Of a stretch of 11,982 nt of DNA, positions 6,989-11,982 are shown piece by piece. The translations under genes were made by a program, and so were the position numbers. The DNA lies in the NCBI GenBank assembly GCA_002404605.1, contig DHKA01000030.1, forward strand, positions 1 through 11,982, read 5' to 3'. This DNA is from Clostridiales bacterium UBA4706 (GTDB taxonomy: Bacteria; Bacillota; Clostridia; Oscillospirales; Oscillospiraceae). Numbering within the stretch: the stretch's first letter is position 1; the number at the start of each line of letters is the position of its first letter. Under the pieces are notes generated by a model. It did no database searches and was not told the origin of the DNA. It saw nothing but the letters and a program-made list of their open reading frames with translations.

Positions 6989-7660
6989 ATGCGAATTCTT
7001 GTGGCGGAGGATGAAAGAAATCTCAACCGCATTCTTACCGAGGCGCTGACCGACGAGGGGTACAGCGTCGATCCCTGCTTTGACGGGCAGGAGGCGTGGG
7101 ACGCGCTCGCGTGCGCGGAATACGACGTGCTCGTGCTCGACATTATGATGCCCCGCATGGACGGGCTGACGCTCGTCCGGAAGCTGCGCGAGAGCGGCAG
7201 CACGACGCCCGTGCTGTTCCTCACGTCCCGCGACAGCGTGGAGGACAAGGTCACGGGGCTGGAGACCGGCGCGGACTACTATCTCGTAAAGCCGTTCCAT
7301 ATGCAGGAGCTGCTCGCGGTAGTGCGCGTGATGGCGCGCAAGTATACCGACACGCGCACGAACGTTTATACGATCGCCGATCTCTCCGTGGACGTAAGCG
7401 CGCACACGGTCGTGCGCGCCGGGCGCGTCATTGATCTGACGAGCCGTGAGTACGCTCTGCTCGAATACATGATCCGAAATAAGGGCGTTGTGCTCTCGCG
7501 CGAGCGCATTGAGAACAATCTCTGGAACTATGACTACGAGGGCGGCACGAACGTCGTGGACGTGTACGTCGGCTACCTGCGAAAAAAGATCGACACCGGA
7601 TTTTCCAAAAAACTCATCCACACCGTGTGGGGCACGGGCTGGGTGCTGCGGGAGGATTGA
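6989..7660 (+). CDS. OmpR-family response regulator, second system
   Basis: This is a DNA-binding response regulator of 223 residues. The receiver domain (about 1-117) begins MRILVAEDE and has D8, phosphoacceptor D51 in VLDIMMP, T79 in LTSR and K101 in LVKPF. The usual GADDYL loop reads GADYYL here (Y97), a small deviation outside the catalytic set. The winged-helix domain (about 125-221) has LTSREYALLEYM, NVVDVYVGYLRKKI and the closing VWGTGWVL. GAGGTGA at 6976-6982 lies 6 bp before the ATG. Its partner kinase follows after 2 bp. The protein resembles the CusR/YkoG-type branch of OmpR regulators. A tandem-repeat operator sits directly upstream and another before the PepSY gene, so this protein is the likely ligand of both. 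That last point is inference. Confidence 0.93.
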   Translation: MRILVAEDERNLNRILTEALTDEGYSVDPCFDGQEAWDALACAEYDVLVLDIMMPRMDGLTLVRKLRESGSTTPVLFLTSRDSVEDKVTGLETGADYYLVKPFHMQELLAVVRVMARKYTDTRTNVYTIADLSVDVSAHTVVRAGRVIDLTSREYALLEYMIRNKGVVLSRERIENNLWNYDYEGGTNVVDVYVGYLRKKIDTGFSKKLIHTVWGTGWVLRED

Positions 7661-7662
7661 AC

Positions 7663-8997
7663 ATGTCGGCAAAGTGGCGGATGGTGCTCTGGTTCACGCT
7701 GATGATGCTCCTGCTCGCGGGCGTCACGCTCACGTTCGTGCTGGTGATGAACGGCTCGGTGATCGCAAACCCGACGTCGCAGGTCGTCAAGGAAGTCTCC
7801 AAGCGCGCCGACGATATTGAATTCGATAACGGCGCGTTCGACTGGGACGATATGAAGGAATATAAGCACGGGGTGTACTGCACCTACTACGACGCCGGGG
7901 GGACGTATCTCCGCGGCGCCGTGCCGTTTGCGGAAACCGTCGCGCTGCCGCTTCAGACGGGCGAGGTGCGCCCCTATTCGGCGGACGGGAAGGACTGGCT
8001 CGTGTACGATTCCTATGTCGATATGACGATTACGGGGCTGTGGGTGCGCGGCATCATTTCCGCAGACGCCGCGGCGGGGCCGGGGCGCGTTATCCTGCCG
8101 CTCACATGGTCGCTGCTGCCGGTGCTGCTTCTGCTCTCGATCGGCGGCGGCTGGCTCATCGCGCGGGACTCGTTTCTCCCGCTCGAGCGCATCACCGAGG
8201 CCGCGGGCAGTATCTCCGACGGCGACGATCTCTCCGCCCGGCTTGATCTCCGGCGCGGATCGCGCGAGATGCGGCGGCTCGCCCGCACGTTCGACGGTAT
8301 GTTCGCGCGGCTCGAAACGTCGTTCCTCTCCAAAAAGCAGTTCACTGCCGACGCGTCGCATGAGCTGCGCACGCCTGTGGCGGTGATCCTCGCCGAGTGC
8401 GACCGCGCAAAGCGCAAGGCGGAAACGAAGGAGGATTTTCTCGCCTCCATCAACGTCATCGAGCAGCAGGGCAACAAGATGAATACGCTCATTGAGCAGC
8501 TCCTTTCGCTCACGCGTATCCAGCAGGGCACGGAGAAGTACCCGCTGCGCGTGTGCGATCTCTCCGGCTTTGTAGACGCCTGCTGCGATGAATTCGTCCC
8601 CACGGACGAGCGCGGCATGACGCTCGAGACCGATATCGAGCCCGGCATCGAGGCCGCGTACAACCCCTCGCTCCTCTCCCGGGCGATGTTCAATCTGATG
8701 CAGAACGCCTATAAATACGGGCGCGAGGGCGGTCACATCCGCGTCTCGCTCTGTCGGGAGAACGGCAGCGCCGTGATCTCCGTGAAGGACGACGGCCCCG
8801 GCATCCCCAAAGCCGAGCAGGAAAAGATCTGGCAGCGGTTTTACCGGTGCGACACCTCCCGCGCCGAGGGCGGCACGGGTCTGGGGCTCTCGCTCGTGCG
8901 GGAGATCGCGCTCGTGCATCATGCCCGCGCCGAGGTCGTCAGCGAACCCGGACGGGGCTGCGACTTCCGCATCGTGCTGCCGCCGGTCAAAAATTAG
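7663..8997 (+). CDS. HAMP-containing membrane sensor histidine kinase, second system
   Basis: This is a sensor kinase of 444 residues, partner of the regulator 2 bp upstream. TM1 is about residues 7-29. An extracytoplasmic sensor region of about 115 residues follows, rich in aromatic and acidic residues. TM2 is around 147-167, then a HAMP domain (PLERITEAAGSI onward). The phosphoacceptor box is FTADASHELRTP with H233. The ATPase domain has the N box NLMQNAYKYG (N348 within it), DDGPGIP (D376), WQRFYRCD and GGTGLGLSLV. All motifs are intact. The start at 7663 is supported by GGAGG at 7651-7655 and by the TM1-leading sequence; the frame is open 36 bp upstream inside the regulator gene. The build resembles CusS/YkoH-type kinases. 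No intrinsic terminator is visible after the stop, only an AT- and pyrimidine-rich stretch, so read-through into the PepSY gene is possible. Confidence 0.93.
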   Translation: MSAKWRMVLWFTLMMLLLAGVTLTFVLVMNGSVIANPTSQVVKEVSKRADDIEFDNGAFDWDDMKEYKHGVYCTYYDAGGTYLRGAVPFAETVALPLQTGEVRPYSADGKDWLVYDSYVDMTITGLWVRGIISADAAAGPGRVILPLTWSLLPVLLLLSIGGGWLIARDSFLPLERITEAAGSISDGDDLSARLDLRRGSREMRRLARTFDGMFARLETSFLSKKQFTADASHELRTPVAVILAECDRAKRKAETKEDFLASINVIEQQGNKMNTLIEQLLSLTRIQQGTEKYPLRVCDLSGFVDACCDEFVPTDERGMTLETDIEPGIEAAYNPSLLSRAMFNLMQNAYKYGREGGHIRVSLCRENGSAVISVKDDGPGIPKAEQEKIWQRFYRCDTSRAEGGTGLGLSLVREIALVHHARAEVVSEPGRGCDFRIVLPPVKN

Positions 8998-9025
8998 AAA
9001 CAAAAATTTTTTCTTTCTTTTTGTT

Positions 9026-9060
9026 CTTTTAATATTTCTCTTAGAATTCCTTTGTAAACT
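9026..9060 (+). promoter_or_regulatory. Putative operator and promoter of the PepSY gene
   Basis: Half-sites CTTTTAATATT (9026-9036) and CTCTTAGAATT (9038-9048) match 8 of 11 with a 12-bp period. Exactly 6 bp later comes TAAACT (9055-9060), a -10 candidate preceded by G and followed by A. Geometry and sequence parallel the site at 6934-6968: the first half-sites match 9 of 11 and the second half-sites 8 of 11. A start near 9067 would leave a leader of about 57 nt before the ATG. Control by the neighbouring regulator is inferred. Confidence 0.55.
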
Positions 9061-9123
9061 ACTGCCAAGATGAAAGAAAACCCATGTCCCGCCGACAAGG
9101 GAGTATTTGCAAAGGAGTTTATT

Positions 9124-9351
9124 ATGACGAACAACGTTTATGAACTGAATCTGACCGCCGCCGTTGCGCTGAGCGAGGCCGCCCGCAGCGCGGGTGTGGA
9201 CACCAAGGAGATCACCGACGAAGAGATCACGCTGGATAACGGCTACTACGAAGTCCGCTTCACCAGCGACTGGATGCAGTACGACTGCTATGTGGACGCC
9301 GCCACCGGCGAGGTCCCCGGCATCACCGCCATGCCCCTCCCCGCGGCCTGA
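9124..9351 (+). CDS. Small PepSY-like domain protein
   Basis: This is a 75-residue acidic protein made almost entirely of one PepSY-like domain. An N-terminal helix (about residues 9-24) is followed by ITDEEITLDNGYYEVRF, then WMQYDCYVDAATGEV. This is the strand pattern and the Y/F-x-V-DAxTGEV ending typical of PepSY repeats. No signal peptide, lipobox or membrane segment is visible, which is unusual because many PepSY proteins are secreted or membrane-bound. The start at 9124 is set by AAAGGAG (9111-9117). An in-frame ATG at 9070 would lie at the predicted transcript start and adds no signal peptide either. It follows a regulator/kinase pair, as YkoI follows YkoG/YkoH in B. subtilis, and appears to have its own copy of that pair's operator. 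A role as an effector or feedback partner of the system is plausible but unproven. Confidence 0.8.
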   Translation: MTNNVYELNLTAAVALSEAARSAGVDTKEITDEEITLDNGYYEVRFTSDWMQYDCYVDAATGEVPGITAMPLPAA

Positions 9352-9369
9352 TAATGCAAAGTACGCAAA

Positions 9370-9402
9370 ACCGGCGCCTCTCGTTTTTCGAGAGGCGCCG
9401 GT
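9370..9402. terminator. Strong bidirectional intrinsic terminator
   Basis: A perfect 14-bp stem (A9370 with T9402, then CCGGCGCCTCTCG with CGAGAGGCGCCGG) closes on a TTTTT loop. On the plus strand CTTTACTTTT follows; on the minus strand a TTTTGC tail follows. It lies between the convergent PepSY and MATE genes and should end both transcripts. Confidence 0.9.
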
Positions 9403-9426
9403 CTTTACTTTTGAGAGAAATCGGTA

Positions 9427-10791
9427 TCAGGCCGCCGCCCGGGATTTTGCTTCGAGCGTCGCCTTGAACGGTTTCTTACGGATGATGTAATAGCACACGA
9501 TGTGCGCGGCCGTGGAGAGCGCCCAGGAGATCGGGTAGGACACATACAGGCTCTCGAGCGTGCCGACGCTCGCAAACACCGTATACACCCAGATGATACG
9601 GAACACACACGCACCGACGAACGTCACCGCCGCGGAGAGCATGCTGTACCCGAGACCGCGGTTGACGCCGGACATGGCGGCCATTGTGCCGTCGAGCACA
9701 TACGTTGTGCATACGATCATCATACGGGTGAACGCCGCCTGCAGCTCCGTCTCGCTCGAGGTATAGAGCCCCAGCACCTGCCGCCGGAACACGACCGCAA
9801 GAAGGCTCATTGCCACGGCGAGGATCACAACGAGCACCATCGACCAGCGGGCAACGGAGCACGAGCGCTCATATTCCTGCGCGCCGACGTTCTGGCTCAC
9901 AGCGGTGGTGGCGGCCTGCATCACGGCGTCCTGCGGGCAGTAGAGCAGTCCCTCGACGCTCACGCACGCGCTGTTGCCGGCGATGACCGCTGCGCCGAAC
10001 GAGTTGACCGAGGCCTGGATGATGAAGTTGGAAATAGAAAAGAGCGAGCCTTGAATACCGGCGGGAATGCCGATCTTCATCATTTTTTTGAACACGTGAC
10101 CGGAGAAATGCAGTTCTTTAATGTGCATCTCCTGCGAGCGCAGCAGGCAGCGCACCGTGAGGAAGCCGGAAACGCACTGGCTGAGCACCGTGGCGATGGC
10201 GACGCCCGCAACGTCGATGCCGACGACGAGCACAAAGAAGAGATTCATCACAACGTTCAGAAGTCCCGCGATCGTGAGATATATAAGCGGCTGGCGCGTA
10301 TTGCCGAGCGCACGCAGCGCCGCGGCGGAGAAGTTGTAAAGCGCCATGACCGGCAGGCCGAGGAAGTAGATCCGCAGGTACACCGTGGCGAGCGGCAGCA
10401 CCTCGTCCGGGCTGCCGATGAGCCGCAGCAGCGGCACCGTGAGCGCAAAGCCGAGCGCGCCGGTGATCACGCCGCCGATCACGCCGACGATGACCGTCGT
10501 ACCCACGGTGCGGTTCAGCTTGTCGGTCTGGTTCGCGCCGTAATACCGCGCGCAGAGCACGCCGCCGCCGGTGGCGAGACCCAGGAGCACGTTGACGATC
10601 AGATTGATCATCGCGCCGTTCGCGCCGACCGCCGCCATGGAGTGCGGCCGTCCGAACCGCCCGACGACGATGAGGTCGGCGGCGTTGAACGCGATCTGCA
10701 GCATGGACGAGAGCATCAGCGGCAGGATAAATTGCAGAAGCTCCGGCAGGAGCGGCCCTTTCGTCATATTGATCTCAAATCTTTTTTTCAT
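9427..10791 (-). CDS. MATE-family multidrug/Na+ antiporter
   Basis: This is an inner-membrane efflux protein of the multidrug and toxic compound extrusion family, 454 residues with about twelve hydrophobic segments, the normal size. The N-terminal half has LPLMLSSMLQIAFNAADLIVVGRF and a GxGVLCARYYGA-type loop. The C-terminal half has the repeat-equivalent AVSQNVGAQEYER. These are MATE hallmarks shared by the NorM/DinF-like branches. The start (ATG read at 10791-10789) is chosen because GAGGTGA (10796-10802, minus strand) lies just upstream. The frame is open another 120 bp, but that part is not family sequence. It lies downstream of the AIM24-family gene, with a hairpin between them, so it probably has its own promoter. 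The substrate cannot be predicted. It converges with the PepSY gene. Confidence 0.92.
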   Translation of the reverse strand: MKKRFEINMTKGPLLPELLQFILPLMLSSMLQIAFNAADLIVVGRFGRPHSMAAVGANGAMINLIVNVLLGLATGGGVLCARYYGANQTDKLNRTVGTTVIVGVIGGVITGALGFALTVPLLRLIGSPDEVLPLATVYLRIYFLGLPVMALYNFSAAALRALGNTRQPLIYLTIAGLLNVVMNLFFVLVVGIDVAGVAIATVLSQCVSGFLTVRCLLRSQEMHIKELHFSGHVFKKMMKIGIPAGIQGSLFSISNFIIQASVNSFGAAVIAGNSACVSVEGLLYCPQDAVMQAATTAVSQNVGAQEYERSCSVARWSMVLVVILAVAMSLLAVVFRRQVLGLYTSSETELQAAFTRMMIVCTTYVLDGTMAAMSGVNRGLGYSMLSAAVTFVGACVFRIIWVYTVFASVGTLESLYVSYPISWALSTAAHIVCYYIIRKKPFKATLEAKSRAAA

Positions 10792-10882
10792 CTGCTCACC
10801 TCGACACAAACAACCATATAAATCAAACATATATAACAGAAAGAACACGAAAAAAATCCGAAAATTTTCTCCGTGTCCGCCT

Positions 10883-10911
10883 ATACTATTCTTAGTTTGT
10901 GAAAAATGCAA
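10883..10911 (-). promoter_or_regulatory. Candidate promoter of the MATE gene
   Basis: On the minus strand TTGCAT (10906-10911) and TAGTAT (10883-10888) are 17 bp apart. Both are imperfect matches to housekeeping hexamers. The predicted leader of about 85 nt is very AT-rich compared with the rest of the window, so other AT-rich hexamers nearer the gene (around 10815-10835) are alternatives. Confidence 0.3.
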
Positions 10912-10936
10912 GTGCCTTTAAAAAAATATCCGTTCT

Positions 10937-10975
10937 GGATAGAAAACGGCGGTTTTATCCCGCCGCTTTCTATCC
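10937..10975 (-). terminator. Terminator hairpin after the AIM24-family gene
   Basis: GGATAGAAA (10937-10945) pairs with TTTCTATCC (10967-10975), and CGGCGG with CCGCCG. There is a single A-C mismatch and a 7-nt loop, giving 15 pairs. On the minus strand a run of seven Ts follows, but only about 9 nt after the stem (10920-10927). It ends the AIM24-family transcript before the MATE gene. Confidence 0.65.
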
Positions 10976-10996
10976 ATTTTGCTGTTGTGCTTACGG

Positions 10997-11677
10997 TCAG
11001 TCAGACTTCGTCGGAAGATACGGGATGAGCGCGCTCGCAAACGCGGGCAGCGCCATCGTCTGCAATACGACGCGCCCCGGCCCGGTGACGACGGTATTGA
11101 AAAGGCCCTCGCCGCCGAAAAGGACGTTCTTCGCGCCGCGGACGGTCTGGATATCGATCTGGCACGTGACGTCCACCATGGCGAGATTGCCGGTGTCCAC
11201 GATGAGCTGCTGTCCCGGCGCGAGCGTATACTCGACCGCCGAGCCGTCGATCTCCAGAAACGCCATGCCGTGGCCGGAGAGCTTCTGCATGATGAAGCCC
11301 TCGCCGCCGAAGAGACCGGCGCCGACCTTTTTCTGGAAGTGGATGGAGATATCCACGCCCGGCGTCGCGGCGAGGAACGCGCTCTTCTGCGCGATGACGG
11401 GCATATTCGGCGTGATCTCCACGGCGCGGATCGCGCCCGGGAAGCTCGAGGCAAACGCGATCATGCCGGGGCCGCCCTCGGCGGTATAGGTGTTCTGGAA
11501 AAGGCTCTCGCCGCCGAACATCCGGCCGAGCGCCTTTCCAAGCCCGCCGGCCTTTGTTTCCATGCGCATGTTGGCGCTCATCCACACCATGGAGCCTCGC
11601 TCGGTGATCATGCTCTCGCCCGCTTCCAGATGGCAGATGACAACGGGCATCGGTTCGCCCTGAATGTTGTACTTCAT
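10997..11677 (-). CDS. AIM24 / TIGR00266-family protein
   Basis: This is a 226-residue protein of the AIM24 family (Pfam AIM24, TIGR00266), widespread in bacteria and without an agreed biochemical role. It is expected to be a cytoplasmic beta-rich fold. Three internal repeats are visible, each marked by FGGE: residues 54-57, 123-126 and 187-190. Each is followed by a hydrophobic strand and a GxG turn (EGGPGMIAF, SGHGMAFLE, TGPGRVVLQ). No signal peptide or membrane helix is present. AAGGGGG lies 7 bp before the ATG on the minus strand. Only 63 bp separate it from the asnS stop, with a hairpin between but no clear promoter, so partial read-through from asnS may supply it. The family name comes from yeast Aim24, a mitochondrial protein; that function should not be transferred. 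Confidence 0.88.
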   Translation of the reverse strand: MKYNIQGEPMPVVICHLEAGESMITERGSMVWMSANMRMETKAGGLGKALGRMFGGESLFQNTYTAEGGPGMIAFASSFPGAIRAVEITPNMPVIAQKSAFLAATPGVDISIHFQKKVGAGLFGGEGFIMQKLSGHGMAFLEIDGSAVEYTLAPGQQLIVDTGNLAMVDVTCQIDIQTVRGAKNVLFGGEGLFNTVVTGPGRVVLQTMALPAFASALIPYLPTKSD

Positions 11678-11699
11678 GTCGTGTCCCCCTTATGTTTTT

Positions 11700-11728
11700 A
11701 AAGCGGCGAAGGGATCCCTCGCCGCTTT
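11700..11728 (-). terminator. Hairpin between asnS and the AIM24-family gene
   Basis: AAAGCGGCG (11700-11708) pairs with CGCCGCTTT (11720-11728), with a bulged A and an inner AGGGATCCCT palindrome extending the stem. On the minus strand the tail is only TTTAAAAAC, so termination after asnS is probably partial. On the plus strand seven Ts follow (11733-11739), but no plus-strand gene ends here. Confidence 0.55.
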
Positions 11729-11740
11729 GGTGTTTTTTTA

Positions 11741-11982
11741 TCAGAAATCGGCGTTGCCGACGGTGCGCGGATGCAGCTCCACGTCGCGGATGTTGGAAAT
11801 GCCGGTCAGGTACATGACCATGCGCTCAAAGCCGAGACCGAAGCCCGCGTGACGGCAGGAACCGTAGCGGCGCAGATCGAGATACCACCAGTAATCCTCC
11901 TCGTTGAGGCCCAGCTCCTTCATGCGCGCGGTGAGCAGGTCGAGCCGCTCCTCGCGCTGCGAGCCGCCGATGATCTCGCCGA
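11741..11982 (-). CDS. asnS: Asparaginyl-tRNA synthetase, C-terminal end (partial)
   Basis: This is the last 80 or so residues of a class II aminoacyl-tRNA synthetase that charges tRNA-Asn; the rest lies beyond the right edge. Read from the edge, the frame gives GEIIGGSQREERLDLL, then DYWWYLDLRRYG. Motif 3, GFGLGFERMVMYLTG, follows, and the gene ends with NIRDVELHPRTVGNADF. The GSQREER segment together with the RDV-PRT-NA-F ending is characteristic of AsnRS rather than AspRS or LysRS. The reading frame is open to the window end with no disruption. A hairpin follows the stop codon. Confidence 0.95.
   Translation of the reverse strand, partial: GEIIGGSQREERLDLLTARMKELGLNEEDYWWYLDLRRYGSCRHAGFGLGFERMVMYLTGISNIRDVELHPRTVGNADF

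Noticed and set aside
6068..7672. Long minus-strand open frame (534 codons) opposite the phosphatase and second regulator genes
   Set aside because: It spans two well-supported plus-strand genes and their intergenic promoter, has no recognisable domain and biased composition.
7573..9003. Minus-strand open frame (476 codons) opposite the second kinase
   Set aside because: Shadow of the kinase gene; no family motifs and no ribosome binding site supporting a start.
9502..10821. Plus-strand open frame (439 codons) opposite the MATE gene
   Set aside because: The composition is rich in H, R, E and D, the usual complement of a membrane protein gene; the MATE frame carries clear family motifs.

Overview
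The window comes from a GC-rich, endospore-forming Clostridia genome. The best guess is the Oscillospiraceae/Ruminococcaceae-type gut Firmicutes. Four things point there: a complete GerA-type spore germinant receptor, AGGAGG-type ribosome binding sites throughout, strongly GC-ending codon use, and a MITE-like palindromic repeat of a kind I recognise from such gut Clostridia. The family-level placement is inference.

Layout, left to right. Positions 1-142 hold a near-consensus minus-strand promoter firing out of the window and the upstream region of the germination operon. Positions 143-3781 (+) carry a tightly overlapping germinant receptor operon in the order A subunit, C subunit (lipoprotein), B subunit. 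Positions 3793-3919 hold a 127-bp palindromic MITE-like repeat, followed by a cluster of TTTTAC repeats and a putative promoter. Positions 4013-6024 (+) carry a PhoB/PhoR-like response regulator and histidine kinase with a 4-bp overlap. Positions 6095-6892 (+) encode a NagD-like HAD-IIA phosphatase. Positions 6989-8997 (+) carry a second OmpR-type response regulator/kinase pair, followed at 9124-9351 by a 75-residue PepSY-like protein. A strong hairpin at 9370-9402 ends this block and also serves the convergent minus-strand genes: a MATE efflux protein (9427-10791), an AIM24/TIGR00266-family protein (10997-11677), and the 3' end of asparaginyl-tRNA synthetase (11741 to the right edge). No gene-free stretch exceeds about 230 bp; the largest is 3782-4012, which holds the repeat and the putative operator.

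The most interesting signal is regulatory. The promoters of the second response regulator (about 6934-6968) and of the PepSY gene (about 9026-9060) share the same architecture. Each has two related 11-bp half-sites with a 12-bp period, ending exactly 6 bp before a GTAnACTA-type -10 element. This suggests the second regulator activates its own operon and the small PepSY gene, so these three genes would form one closed sensory module. The layout recalls B. subtilis ykoGHI, but here the PepSY protein has no visible signal peptide. I see no CRISPR array, tRNA, rRNA, phage gene or transposase gene.
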